64,000 bases of DNA from NCBI GenBank assembly GCA_963691815.1, contig OY829661.1, positions 19,922,349 through 19,986,348 on the forward strand, written 5' to 3'. Position 1 is the stretch's first letter; every line of letters starts with the position of its first letter. The position numbers and the translations under genes are program-made. Below are positions 12,874 through 27,200 of the stretch, one piece after another. This stretch comes from Echiichthys vipera (Eukaryota > Chordata > Actinopteri > Perciformes > Trachinidae). The notes beneath the pieces were generated by a model. That model had not been told where the DNA came from, did not search any database, and saw nothing but the letters and a program-made list of their open reading frames with translations.

Positions 12874-15800
12874 GTGAGTTATGGATGCGAGAGGTTGTGT
12901 CAAATCTACAGTTTTTTGCTTGTCTTTCTCCGCTGCCCAGTTTTATTATTTGTTGCTTTGTTCTGGGCAGCAGCCATTTTTAATCGCCTTGTCCTACATA
13001 CCCATCGCTGTCGTGAGACCGTTTTGAAAACCACTAAGCTAATGCTAACGTAAGAACAGTTGGCTCTATGTGGTGGCTTGAATAAACAGAAAAAACTCAC
13101 TTCTAGCTACACAGTCTTAAATTTGGTATTATAATTATATTGACAACAGCTCTACTGGACCTTTGAGCCACTGTTGGTCGTGTTTACATACCCATTTTTC
13201 TTTCAGCTAACGCTAGCATATTATATTTTTTGGACGTTCAGTTACACTGTAAGGTAATTTTCGGGTGATTTCTCTTCTGCTAAATTGACGTTTTTCTGTG
13301 TTTTATCCCCCCTAACGTTACTTGGAAATAAACAGTTTTTGTTTTCGTGCAGCTAAGTCAAATGGCTGGTGCTGCTGGAATTAGCATGTTAGCTTTCAAT
13401 GAGGTAACGACACCTACAACTAACGTTAGTGAGAGAGGCGACAACGGTTGTCAAAATGATGTTGTTATTAAGGTCTATAGCTAGTATATAACTCTGTAGT
13501 TGTTGTGCTTTTTTGTATCGGTTGCTGTCTGGTTGAACTAACCTTCAAAATGCAAACAACGTCAAGGAATTTATAATGTTAGCTGTCATGACGTTAGCTT
13601 CCATTTTTTTTAACGCCAACCAACGTTAAAAGTGTGATTTGGTGCTCTTTGTAGAAATTCTTGTTTTTCTAAAGTTAAAGCGACGTTAAAAGGGAATTGC
13701 AGCCTAAATCGACCTTGGTGGGCAGAAAATTGCACCGGTGAGTCCCGGCAAAAACGCCTATGCGGAGCTTTAACGGAGCGGCCTTCAATAACCTAACGTT
13801 ACGTATCTGGAGTCTGGTATTCGGTTGAAAGGACCACATTTATTTTGCATGTTTGTGTAAAAAAATGTTCAGAAAGGCAGAAGCCATTGTCCTTAGCGTG
13901 CGTTAGCGTTAGGACTATATAAACTATCGTTTTGTTTGGTTAGAGCCGAGTTATTTAGCACATATTAAAATCGACAAGAATATTACAATTTAGAGACATT
14001 TAAGTTTAAAAAAAAAGACATGTTAAGGAAATCCAGAAAACCCACAAGGGGCACGGCATGTTGAGTTCCCTATAATTATTTAAAATGAAGGCAAATATAT
14101 ATATATTAAAAAGACATTAAATATATAATGGGCAGAATAAATTGACAAACATATACAGCGAGTATTCAAACTATTATTAAAATACACTGCAATTTAGCCT
14201 CCATTTCACCCATTCCTGAAAATATCTAGGTTTAATAGAAGTTCAAATATTAAACATGAATCACTTTCAGTTGTCCATGTACAGTGCTTGCATATTTTTG
14301 TTCATCCACATGTTTTTTTGTACTTGCATAGTGTTGTTAGAAGTTACTGTAGTATTTGATTAATATTATTGCATTACATCGGATGTATGATAGCATATTT
14401 CTAGTAACAAGGAGTGTTGGGGCTAACAATTTGTGTAACTTAGCGTTGTAATGATGTAATAGCTTAACCTGGTGCTTTGAGAGCACGGCCCACTAAAATA
14501 TATCAAGTCAAAGCCATTTCTGCAAACATCGCTTCAGTTCTATAAGGTAGTTTAAAGGTAGTGAGAGAATAGATTGAAATGGAGTTTCATCAGGGAAAGA
14601 TGGGATTCTTGGCATGACAACTTAATGATGTTTACCCTCAGCCAACAAGAATTTGGTTTGTCATACTTAATTGTGGTTTGAATAAAGTGTTAAGCACGTC
14701 AGGTGATGAATAATTTAAAAGGAACTGTTATGTCAAATAGCATAAACACAGATCCATCTTACCCTTAGTGGTATCACGGCATACAGATGATTGCAGGGAC
14801 TGAAACTGAATGTATGTTGTGGTGATCAAAACATAGAACAAATATATTTATAGAAAAAATCATATGCATTATAAAAGAAATAATGGTCCAGTAACTCAGG
14901 ATTACTCGAACTGTATCTGAATCAAACATAAAAAAGGTGATGGTGATGCTCTGATTGATTGGGGTCTGGTTTTAGTTACAGTTAGTAACACTGGACAGAG
15001 TCGTTGTATCTCGCTCAAACTTACTCATGTACCACTCCATTTCAGTGGCCATATAAAAGGCAGCATGTCCGCAGCATTTGGTTTCGATCACTGCAACTCT
15101 TTGCGGTTCATAGTATGTACAAAATACCAGTAATCCTACACGAGGAACTGTGACACATGTCATAGAATAGACTAGACAAGTTGGACGTGTTGAGGCCCCC
15201 AGGTCAGGAGGATATGGAAAAAACAAAAACTGCAAGTTCCACACCAGTTTGTCCTGACTGTAAATACACATTTGATTTAAAATGGAGATGTGTGATTTGT
15301 TTCAGTGTCTATTTTAACCTAATACTATATATATATTTTTTTTTTTATGTTGCATTGTTAACCTAAACATAGGAGGTATTTTTTAATTTGGTCAAGGTAC
15401 CTTTGACAAGCCATGTTCTGTCAACCGTGCCAACATGGTGCAAGTGGTTTTCCGTACTGCTGGGATGTTGCTGATGTCGCATTTGAAACGCTTATGATCA
15501 CTGTGGCCTAGGGTCCTGACATATGGTAGAACTAGCGATGACAAAGGCCGGCTGATGCGTCACTCCACATTGGTTTACATCTTTTATTAAAAGTTGCACA
15601 TGAACACATTGCAAAAACCATACACCCATCTGACCATCAACATGCATTCTTCATCTGTGTGAGAAAATAGTCTTTATAATATTAAAAAAACCAGCACAGA
15701 GACAACTTTAACAAGCTATCCAATCTGTATTATGAGAATATGCTGAGACTGTTGTGAGACAGAGTATGTCTGGTTTAACATTAGGAACCTGCATTAAATG

Positions 15801-16462
15801 TTCACAGAGTGTCAGATTTAACAGTGGGAACGTGCACCATAAGGGTTTGCTTTGCCTTTCCTTCACTTGCATTGCACTGGTATTTATGGGTAAAATACTG
15901 ATTCACTGGATTGGCTGAAAAGATCAGAAAGCGCTCTCATCTACTGCAGATTTGTCTGTTACGTCACTAGCAAGCTATACTATATTCCCCATCGATACAC
16001 ATCGAGCTAAAACTATGGGCATTGGTTGGCCACAAGTTAAATGGTGGCCCACTGTGGATGCCAAACAGTGTCTACTTGGTATTTCAGGTTCCTAAAACAT
16101 GCTACACAGTGCCAGTGGAAAGAGGCTATAAGCTGGAGGAACATTTTATGGCAAGATTTATTTTATTAATAAATCAAATTTGGAAGAATGAATATTTTAA
16201 CACTTTTGTTGAAATCGATGAACAAAACATACAACGCCTCAAGTAGCCTTCAACTTGCTGCTTTGGCAGCAAAGGTCTTCTAAAAAATTAGCTTTTGGTT
16301 TTAAAATGTAAAAAAGAAAGAAATTCAGAATGGGGAAAAAAAACTAGATACTGCCCAGCATCACAAGGTAGTCGTGCTGAACATGCTCCACCCTGAAAGT
16401 TGAATAGTTTTTCCCTTCAGTGCGGTCTGTACTTGACATTTCTTCTTCTGTTCTCTTTGTAG
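12874..16462 (+). other. PRRC2B intron 1 (3.6 kb)
   Basis: This runs from donor GTGAGTT at 12874 to acceptor TTCTCTTTGTAG ending at 16462. The first kilobase keeps scattered CpG and may hold first-intron regulatory DNA. The remainder is AT-rich. I see no exon, RNA gene or nameable repeat, and the short open frames at 14972-15366 and 16022-16246 have no family resemblance. Confidence 0.7.
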
Positions 16463-18276
16463 AATCAGAAGGCACTGGGAAGAGGCGCAAAGAAAAATTT
16501 CCATACTCGATGACATTACATCGCAATGTCCGATCGTTTGGGGCAAATAACCAAGTCCAAGGATGGGAAAAGCAAGTATTCCTCACTCAGCCTATTTGAC
16601 AAGTACAAGGGAAAATCAACAGAAACTCAGAAAAACGCAGGTATGGTTGATTTTATTTTGTGTCTCTTCAACACTTTATTACTTTCCTACCGCTCTTTGG
16701 CCATGTTTCCAACCCTTCTGTTTTCTCGGTCCCCTTGCTTTATCTACATGTTTTCCCCTGCAGTAGTTCCGCGACATGGCTTGCAGAGTCTTGGCAAAGT
16801 GGCCGCAGCCCGGCGCATGCCCCCACCTGCTCATCTGCCGAGCTTGAAGTCAGAAAACAAAGGAAACGACCCCAACGTGATTATTGTGCCGAAAGACGGT
16901 ACAGGATGGGCGAACAAGCAGGAACAACCAGATCAAAAGAGGTAAGAGAATAAAGGTTAAGACACTATGCACTACCCTTTCATCTAATCATTATATAAAG
17001 TTCAGGTAAATCCACTGTGCTACAATTCATTTTATTTTTTATATATTAACATATGATATATGCACTACAGTGGCATTCTGACAGCCTATGTAGTTTGCAC
17101 TTTTCACTTGTAACTCAACTACTCTCTGGCAATGGGAAAACCAACATGAACTTTAAACAGATCCTTTTATCTTTCTCAGAAGGCAGCAACAGGAAAAAGT
17201 ACAATAAAGCAGAGTCTTGAGTTTCTGTGCCCTTTCTTTTTATCAAAGCATGATACATGTACCTTTTAGCTAGATTTCATCCTTTTAACAGCTTTCTTCT
17301 TTGCCTGTTTGTAGTTCTATTGCATCAATACCACAGCTGCCGGAGTTGCAGCCGCAGCTGGCTTTACAGAAATCTGTCTCCAATCTTCAGAAGCCCTTAC
17401 CGGTAGTCAACCAGGAGGTGTGTATGTGAATGTGTAGCTATGGCTATGTTCAACCTTTGATAAAATTGCGTGTTTAAACATCTCTCATTTAATCTCCGAG
17501 AAGCACTTATTTGTACACAACTGTGAGTCTAGTGCAGATTTCATTAAATATATCAAAAACTCACTGGAGTCTTATGAACGTGACCGGACAATTGCAGTAC
17601 AATCCTTACTTTAATCATTTATGTGATACTTTTTGGTATCGGCCATTCTCAGTGTGTATTACATACTCTGAACTGTATTAACAATCTCAGTTTGAGAGCA
17701 AACTTTCTTGCCAAATACAGGATGATACCTAGTGATTCTTTATGTTGCAGTGTAGCTAAGACAGAGAGAGGGTCAAGATTGAGTTGGCAGCTTTTAACCA
17801 TGTTTTCTCAGGGTAAAAAATGACTCATTTTATGTCTCAAAGGTCAAAGAGACATAATGCTGATATTAGACTGTGACCATGTTTTTTTTCATTTCCCCAG
17901 AACACAAACACAGGTGGACCAAAGCAATGGGCCCAGCTAAATGGAAAGGCAGTAGAGCAAGATGGTGAGTCATCTCAAATGATTGAGAATTGAGTGAGGT
18001 GTGTTAAAAATTAAATGACATACTAATGTGGAATCATTTGCTGTCCAGATTGACCCCTCTGTCATTGACAATTTGTTAAGCATTCTTCTGTTTGTGCCAG
18101 ACAAACTTATTTCTTTATGCCATTCCTCTCAGGTTTAAGGGCCTCAAACCGACTTCAGCCCTTCTCTCACGAGGAATTTCCCACGCTAAAGGCAGCTGGA
18201 GAACAGGACAGGGCTGGCAAGGAAAGAAGCGGCTTCGATCCGTCGTATGGGCCCGGACCAAGCCTCCGCCCCCAGA
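16463..18276 (+). CDS. prrc2b: PRRC2B exons 2-6: start codon and BAT2 N-terminal domain
   Basis: Exon 2 begins at 16463, with the ATG at 16526 (G at -3). These five exons encode residues 1-201, including LSLFDKYKGKSTETQKNAVV, RHGLQSLGKVAAARRMPPPA and PNVIIVPKDGTGWANKQ, the conserved N-terminal block of PRRC2A/B/C. The block FSHEEFPTLKAAGEQDR in exon 6 is the other strongly conserved PRRC2 signature. Introns here are short (0.12-0.5 kb). An out-of-frame ATG at 16510 overlaps the main start and is listed as a regulatory feature. Confidence 0.93.
16510..16599 (+). promoter_or_regulatory. Overlapping upstream ORF at the PRRC2B start
   Basis: An ATG at 16510, 16 bases before the main start and in another frame, opens a 29-codon frame. 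It passes over the main ATG at 16526 and stops with TGA at 16597-16599. Its context is weak (T at -3), while the main ATG has G at -3. Ribosomes that start here would miss the main ORF, so expression would depend on leaky scanning. Use of the uORF is inferred. Confidence 0.6.
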
Positions 18277-21200
18277 GTAAGTCTTGACTCTAAAGAATCG
18301 GTTGGCAGTCTCATAGATATGCTCATGTCTGCTGGAAAGCCATTATAGAATTGGCGGAACATATTCAGAGTGTTGAGCCCTTTTTAGTCTCTTAAAGAAG
18401 GCACACTTTGCAAATTGGATATCTGTCTTCTACAACAACTCCCTGGTCATTTTGTAGATATCCAAAATGGAATTCCACTTCCCTCTAACATTTCTAAGAT
18501 GAATGGCACAATGACTGTCAATGGTAGGCAGTGTAATCTTGCACTAAAAACAAACTGTTGCACACATAAAACGTGACTCACAAGATTTGTTTTCACGGGA
18601 CAACTGTGCAGGAATCAGGACACCATAGATATTGTAGAGACTAGTGTTCATGTCTATTCTTGAAGTATTCCTACATTTCTTATGGTTCTGAAGCTGTGAC
18701 GATGTGTAACAGCTGTTATGGCAAAATTTGTAAATCCTGTCATCCCTAGCTATTTGTCTGTTGATGTCATGTACTTGAGTATTTTTCAAGCAAGTAGAAC
18801 TTGACTGACTCACAGCTGCTACCACTGGGTCGGGCAATTGTCCCTCCCGGCAGAGGAGAGAATAGAATAAAAAAGAATGTTTGTGTTGGCAATTTGAGAT
18901 GTTCTGGATTAGCTATTTTAGTGATCCAGAAAGCATTAATTGACTTAGCACCGCACAATTTAATGATGTCATTAAAGACATGCAGATGATGTTAAAAACA
19001 GTGTGCTATTACTCTTCATTTCAAGATGTGACGAGCTGGAGGGAAGGTGGTGGCAGGAACCTTCAACCCTCGGCCCTGACCCCCGGCCTGCCAGCAGATC
19101 CTGAGGTTAAGCTCACTGCCCTGGGTGAGACGGGAACCCCTCCAGCCCCATCTCACCCCCCTTCTGCCACTGGCACAACCTCTTCTACTGTAGTGACTGC
19201 TCAGTCACCAGTCCTTGACCCCAAGGAACCTTCCCTGCGACCCGCCCAGCCTGTCCGCAGAACAACCGTCCCTACTGCCCTGCAGTACCAGCTTCACCAC
19301 ACTTCGACTGCTGTCTACCATGACATGTTGCCTGCATTTGTAAGTGTTATATGACTCCTATAAGATTATATGATTCCATTGTTTGTATATAAAAAAAATA
19401 GCTGGCAGTCTACAGGTTTTACTTGTACAAAGTTTACTTGTTGGATGAAGCCAGAAACAACTCAAATCCTTTTGGCGGCTCATTGTTTTTCTACTATGAA
19501 CACATTGTTTCATCCTGCTGTTTTCAGATGTGCTCTAAAGAGACACGTGAAACCCCAGGTACAGACCATATTCCTACCACTGTAGCAGCACCAGCCCGAT
19601 TTGACAGCAAACCCGCTTTTAGACAGAGCTATGCCAAACCTGAACTTGTCAAGTAAGTGCATTCACAATGTGAGAGCATTTATCCATTAAGTTGTTTGAC
19701 CAAGAAGTTTGCGTCATTTGAAAATTGCTAATTTGTCTTTCTACCTTCTCCGATTGCAGCGGTGATGTGAGAAGAGAGAACCGCTTTGTCCGCGCTACAT
19801 CTCGACCTTCTTCTCAGCCTATCCGTAGGCCTGGTGACAGACCGCAACGCCCAGCCATCATTAATCCAGAGGACCTGAAGGATCTGGATGAACTTGACAA
19901 TGACTGTGAGGATGGATGGGCTGGTCAGTATTTCTTAGACTTGTTTAACTGCCTCCATCCCTCAAATGAAAGATTAAAGTCGACTGTGTGGAGTTAGTTT
20001 CTTAACATAGTTTCCTCTTCAGCTTTTGAATACTCACTTCCACCATAGTTTGCCTGTGAAGTATTACTGCTCTGACTATTAATAAGGCAAATTATGAGCA
20101 CAGAAGACATGAAGTAGTCTTTTAGTAATGATGCATCAGCCTGCACCCACAGTCTTATAGTATAGCTACAAGATAAAACTGGGTACAGTTGCTCTGGTTT
20201 GGAGGTTTAATCTCACATGCACAAAAATACTTGATGTACATTCCATACAGAGAGGTCAAGATAACTCTGACAGTTGGTGATCAGATCCAGCTGCATCTGT
20301 AACATTAGCTTGTGAAGCAGTCCGTCTCAACCAAATAATTCAAGCAATTTTGTCTAATTGTTGGTAGACAAGTAAGATGTGTTGGCATGCCTGCTCAGGA
20401 CACAACTAGTTGACTTGCCCTCTTATGGTTTTCATTCAGCCAGATAAATGTTAATGCCATTCCTCTTTCGAGTGTATGGTTTTATTCCAACAGACTTTGG
20501 TCATCCGAGCTTATGCAGGAACTCCCATATTGTTTTTCCAGCTAACCATCTGAGAGCATGCAGATAGGAATGCCTGTTCACAATGCTCTATATCCCATCC
20601 TACATTACTGCCCCTGACTGTTCATTTGTTGTTTTTCAAGGACTCCATGAAGAAGTTGATTATAGTGAAAAGCTTAAGTTCAGTGATGATGAAGAAGACC
20701 ACTCTGGTGAAAAAAACAGGATGTGGTGAGATCTCTTTCATTATTGCTCTAAATAAGCTCACACTCATTCTTTTATCATTTAAAGGGTGCCTGGTTTAAT
20801 TTTGACCTCTTACTTTTTAGGACTGAATGGGAGAGAGAGAACCAGCGTGACTGCCAATCCTCCCTAAGTTCAGGTGAGGCATCTTACCCCCAGGAGGGCC
20901 CAGAGGAGAGCTATTCCTACCAACATCACCACCACGAGCCTCCCAGGAAGACCAATGGCCGATATCTCTCTACGGACACCCCGGTAACAACACACTATAC
21001 TGTGTTTTTCCACTTTCGTCCTCCTCCTCCTCTGAGACGACTTATCTAAGATGAATTCATGTTGATGTTTATCTATAGTTAAAACACATCTTATTCTTTA
21101 ATCTCCCTGCGACTCTGGAGGTTAAGGAAACATTACAGAGCATATGAATAGCAGTTTGCCTCCACACATCCTTGAGTGAGACTGTCATTGTGAATAGGGA

Positions 21201-24200
21201 GAGATGACCTTGCAGTAACCATAGAGATATGTATCTGACTACTTTCACTTGCCATTCTTTTTCTTTGGCAACTGAAGATTATGTGCCAGACGTACTGAAA
21301 ATACTGATCTTGCATAGCAAGACCTATCTACGCAGCGTTGTGTCGGTGCTTGAGTATAGTCTGGATACACCAGCTTATTATTCTGGGATAATGGAAAAAA
21401 ACACCCTGGCTTGTTATTTTAAACACACAATTGTCTTGGGCTGAGCTACGTGAACGATGTCCTTGCAAAACAGATAGCGGAAGGGGCCCAAAAGATGTCA
21501 GGCTTTATCCCAGAGCTGAACATCCGGTGAGCCAGACTGTGGAAATGCAGATCATGCTTCTGTTTTTTGGCCAATTGCTATGTGAAAAATCTGTCAGATG
21601 AAATCCCTAAAATAACCCCCCCCCCCCCAAGTACAGTGTCACATTAAAGCATACATATTTAATATTTTCTTCCACTAAACAAGTCTTTGGGGCTTTTTAG
21701 GCTTTTTTTGTCTATGTGAGCAGATGGGCTTAGTAGACAATGTAATTTAGACTATTCTATAAAATAAAATATTTCTTCGTTAAAACCTTTTGGCAAAGTA
21801 CACAATAAAAATGCATTATAAACTGTTCTATATACTTGAACTGCATTTGTTCGATTTGTAGACCCTACAGAAAAACCAAGGTGAGTCACTGGCTGACCAG
21901 GAAGATCACCAACGCCAGTCTCAGGCCCCAGCTAGGGCAAAGTATGTGTCACCTGAGCTGTCAGAGGCTGTTGAGAGGGCCCGCAGACGCCGGGAGGAGG
22001 AAGAGAGGCGTGCCCGTGAGGAACGACTTGCTGCCTGTGCTGAGAAGCTCAAAAGGCTGGATGAGAAGTTTGGGAAGACTGAAAGGCAGACATCAAGGAC
22101 AGAGGAGGGCCAGAAAGAAGGAGATGGCAAAGAGGTTCAACTTTCCCCAGAGGGGGAACAGAGTAAAGGCCACCATGAGACCTGGCAATACAGCACAAAA
22201 GGTAAAAACTGCATGTAGACTTGTACATTTAGGACCACATATTATATGTACAATGTAAAGATTATTGCAGATTATAACAGCAAATTCTAATAGTGCGTTA
22301 TGATTATCAGATGGAATTGAGGTTCCCCAGGACACCTCTCCTGGCCATAGTTACCATGAGGAACCTGCCTTCTCCAATTACCGTGCCAGTGAGGATGATG
22401 GCCAGGAGCCCTCCTCCCCCTCAGGAGACTATAGTGGACGTCATCCTTCCAAATCCATCCCACCCCGCTTTCAAAAGCAGCCACAACACCATCAACAGCA
22501 GCAGGTGAGCACCATAAAGTCTTAATCCCAGACTAATGCTTTAATACAATAGTGGTTGCTTTTTGAGAAGAGGGCTTTTGAGAGTTCATCGAACCAGGGA
22601 TTTTTTTAGGGTTGCATTCATCAACATGCAAACATTCCTGTGAAGGGTGTCAACCTATTTGTCTGAGTGGATTTTTAATTCTTGTCAGAGGTTTTTGGAG
22701 CTCATGTCATTTCAAAGTTTCCAAAGGTCTTTTTCACAGAAGACATTTTGACATGTCATTGTAGGAGAAGCACATTATGTAAATTATAAAATAAAGGATG
22801 GCTGAATTTCTCTTACCTGCTTTGGCTCTGTCACACTGGCATGGTTTACTGGGACACATCAACAGAACAGAACCTTTTCTTCTATGATAATTCAAAATGT
22901 CTGCTGTGAAAAAGGCTGATTGCAAGACTTTTTTGGTATTTTTCTCCCTCCCAGACAACAGCTGCTGTGTTGATGGCCGTCATGCATGGGGAGTAAAACA
23001 CAGACGTTCACATTAATCTGAATTTTATCGATATTAATATTCATATTTAGTCTGTAGTGTAAGTTATTGATCCTTTGCTAAGAGCAACTTAAACATCAGT
23101 CGTAAATGTAGCATTGAATTGGCGAATTCTGAAGCCTCATCAATCAGCCTCAATGTAAGAAGTCATTTTTACATAGTCGTTCTGTGGATTTTTCCCACCA
23201 TCTCTTAGAAAGTGTATTTGTTGTATACATTCTACAGGAACAAGTATACAAAATGCAGCACTGGCAGCAGTCAGGTCACCCCGCCCCATCTAGCTCAAGC
23301 CACACCCAGCGGGGCTACTACCCCCCACATGTCCTCGGGTTTGATCCCCGCTGGATGATGATGCCGCCTTTTATGGATCCCCGCATGGCACAAGGACGAT
23401 CTCCTGTTGACTACTACCACTCTTCAGGTGAGCACTAACTCAACAAAATGAGTGCATACCGTCACATCTGTATTCAGTTTTTTTTTAATCGTGGAAAAAC
23501 TTGAGTTTAAACACTGAATGTTTTTAGCAGGAATGATGAAACCCATGATGCATCAAGACCACCTGAACAGCCCTGGTTCCGATGAGGGAGGCCATCCCAA
23601 CCTGCACCAGGAGAGAAGAGCCCCTTCCACTGAGCCTTACCCTATGTGGAACCAAGATGGCTACCCCTTGCGCAGCTTCACTCCACCTTACCAGAGACAG
23701 CATGAAAGCTCAGACAGTGGCCAGCCAGAAGACAGGTCAATTATTTTTTTAAATATTGAAGCATGTGAATTTTGCACTTCTTAAATTAAGGCTTTCCTTT
23801 TGTATTTCGATCAAAATCCCAAGAACCAGCATCATAAAGCAGTATTATTTTGTGGGTCTGTTTTTGTCATTCGTCATCTTTTTTTGTACCTTCTTTTTCC
23901 ACAGAAATGATATGGCCTGCTCCCAACAGGACTCCTATGAAGAGAGGGCCAGTGAGTGCTTGACCCACCCCCAAGATGATATCCCCCATCAAGCTTACAA
24001 AAGCCGAGGCCCAGATAGAGAACACCAACACCATGACCAAGGCTTGCCGACCACTGCTCAGAACCACTCCTTGAATCATGCAGATAGTGATTACCCAAAA
24101 CAAGACTCTAGAGACTCTGAATCTCACGATGAGACCATAGACGGCTCCAAGGACAATTGGAAAAGAGACGGAGGCCAAAAACAAGATGGAGGACTCAACA

Positions 24201-27200
24201 ATACTCAAAGCCAGTGGTTGGAACCCAGTTCTAGTTCCAGTAGTAGTGTTAGCCAGCCATCTGAGACAAGTGGGCGCACCTTGACTCGCAGAACTGGGCC
24301 CATCAAGAAACCAGTACTCAAGGCTCTCAAAGTGGAAGACAAGGAGAATGAGAAGCCTAAACCTGAGCCTGAGGAGAAGCCTGTCCCTTACCGCCTGGAG
24401 AAAGAAGTCCTTACTAATGTTTACGATTTGAAGAAAGATAACCAGCCTATCAGCAACAGGCGTTCAGCTTCGCCTGTTGTTGAGAAACAGCCCGAAGAGA
24501 GGCAGCGTCAGTCACCAGCTCCCACCAAAACAGACAGGCCTCTGAGCACCCACAGCGATGACTCTCCCAAGGAGAGCACCTGGGAGAGTGGCAAGAGCCA
24601 GTCACCTAGAGATAGCCTGGAAAATCGTGAGCCCCAGGCACCACGGCGCAATAACTGGATCTTCATTGATGAAGAACAGGCCTTTGGTGCAGTCAGGGGA
24701 ACAGGTAGAGGCCGCAGTCGTGGCTTTAGGGAATTTAGCTCAAGAGGTGGAACCCGTGGTGGCCGTGGTGGAGACAGTCTCAGAGGGGCTTATAACAACA
24801 ATAACAGCAGCAGTGGCGCTCAAAGGGCAGGCAGAGGCAGAGCACCACCTAGGGACCTTATCAAGGTGGAGGAGTTCCAGAGGGGCAAGCCCCGCAGGCG
24901 AAATGTCAGTGAGACCTTGAGTGAAGCCTCCGAGTATGAGGAACTGCCCAAGAGGCGCCGCCAGAAGGGATCTGAAAATGGAGAAGGTTACACAGAGTCT
25001 GGAGAAGTCCGTAAGGCCGATAGAGACTCTTGGAGATCCAACAAGGTGTACACAGATGACCAGACAGCCCAAGATTCCAGAGAAAAGGCCAAGGCCACCA
25101 GGGGCTTTGGAGGACGAATGTTGCCTCCCAGACTGAACACCTCTGGAAGTTACAGTCGAGGCTTTGGAGGGTCAAGGGAAATTTCTACATGGAGGGGCCG
25201 TGGGCCTCAATTTAGTAGCACTGGTGGCCCCCTGCAGGAAAATGGTTATGGTCCTGGAGCTGAGTCTACTTACTCTCGCAGACCCCCTGTTGAACGTGAG
25301 ACTCTCAAGTACCCTCCTAAATTCACTGGCTCCTTCATGGAAAATGGCACAGAAGAACGGGAAGGTGAATATTACTTTGACAATGACAACCCTGACAGGC
25401 AGATGTTAAGGAGACGGCGACCCCCCCGTCAAGACAAGCCTCCGCGCTTCCGTCGTCTACAACAAGAACGTGAACCTGGTTCAAATCAGTGGACAAGTGA
25501 TGAATACATAAATGGAGACTTTTCAAACTCCTGGCCTGGTCGACCCAAAAGCAGTGGGGAAGACAACTGGCCAAGTGGCCACTATCCTGGTGGACGCCCC
25601 AGCCAGCATGGTCAGGCTGAGGAATGGGAGACGGGATCAGAGAACAGCGACTTTGGTGACTGGAGAGAAAAGCGAGGTGGAAGTGGAGGCGTGGTTACAC
25701 AAGCACATGGTGATGTTCCCTCCGATTCTGGCCATAGTGAACCAGGCTCTGGCGAGAAGAGGGAGCTTTGCAAGAGAAGCTTCTCCAGCCAGAGACCATT
25801 GGTGGAACGGCAGAACAGGAAAGGAGAGCCATCACTGCTGGAAGCGAGCAAGATGGCGCGTACTCCTGATAACCCCCCCACCTCATCCAACAGGAATGAC
25901 AGTTGGCAGAATGGAGGGACTTCTTGTAAGAGGTAAGGGGAATGATCAAACAAACTTAAAGATGAAGTAATTGTACACATATGTCTCGCCACTGTGAAAG
26001 AAGAATCCTCTATGTTGGGAAATGATATTAATGCTCTAGTGTCTTGTTTTATGTCTGGTTGTTATAACTGCTTGGAAACCCACAACACAGGATGTCTAAA
26101 TAAACTCTGGTTTAGACTCTTGCAGTGACAAAACTGAAAACCTTTTGCTCACCTTTCTTTGAGGAAACAAACAATTCTATTGTACACATGTATGAAAGTG
26201 AGTTCTTATTCTGTGTAGAGAAACAGTTTGACTGCTCAGTAAGATGCCTAGCTTTCACTTTACCAGCACTGATACTAGATTGCTGGTTGTTCTGATTTAG
26301 TGAAATTCTGGATTTGTGAACGCGTCTGTTTTCAACTAGTACCAGTGGTTAACTTCTGAGGTTTCATTTTGTCTTATCTCTTGGTCAAAATGTATCTCTC
26401 ACTACCCTTTAGATAGTTGGTTCTGTGGACACTTTTCCATCGTTTTGAGGAAGTAAAATGTTATTTATAGTTTGATATTGTTTCCCCTATTATTGACCAA
26501 AGCCTGGGGTGCTGAGCAATTCTTGCCATGCAGTCAGTTCCAGATCGACCCATTTCATTGGCAAGATGAATGTGGGAAAGTCACTCAAGCCTGACAAAGA
26601 GATTGGCTACAAACATTAAATTTGCCCATTTCTCCTCAGCATTTCTCCTGAGTCTTTCTCTTTCTTTTTCTGGTTGTTTCACCTGGCATCTCTAGCCCTT
26701 GGTGACTAACTTAATTGGCTAAGTGAAGGATTTGTTAAGATACTTGTTTTTAACTGCCAAAATGAGACAAGATTATCAGAGTTTTTTGGGTTATTTTGCC
26801 ACAGTTTAAAACATTTTTGATGCCAGAATACCCAATTGAAACCCCTTTGCCTCTCGCTTTCCTGTGGTGTTTTTTTTCAGCAGGAGCCCAGATGAGTCGG
26901 GCTCAGTCTACAGCATAGAGCAGCCGGAGGAGAGGGAGTCCACTGAGCCCTTAGGGAAGAAATTAGACAAAGAGTTGAAGCAAGGACCTGTCAAGACAGA
27001 CATAGCCGAACCTCTGTCCCAGTATGAGCTCAGCAGCTACCCAAGTGAGTCCAGTTTTTTGAATGTATCTTTTTGTGTTCTCCATGTTGATGGGAATTAA
27101 ATTAACAATTCTAAAGGTGAACTGTTGCACATATACACTGTAAGAAATCCCTGGAAAACCAGTGCTACTTCATTTTTACATTTGGGGTAGAGAACTGATT

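Noticed and set aside
20871..20880. Internal donor-like CAG|GTGAGG in PRRC2B exon 11
   Set aside because: Its use would shift the frame into exon 12 and reach a TGA within eight codons. The donor at 20984 keeps the frame.
23756..23904. In-frame Met at 23756 as a start for the long PRRC2B frame
   Set aside because: This is intron read-through. The acceptor CCACAG at 23904 joins exon 15 in phase.
23867..25992. Minus-strand open frames of 70-126 codons opposite PRRC2B exon 16
   Set aside because: They are shadows of a long GC-biased coding exon and show no independent family signature.
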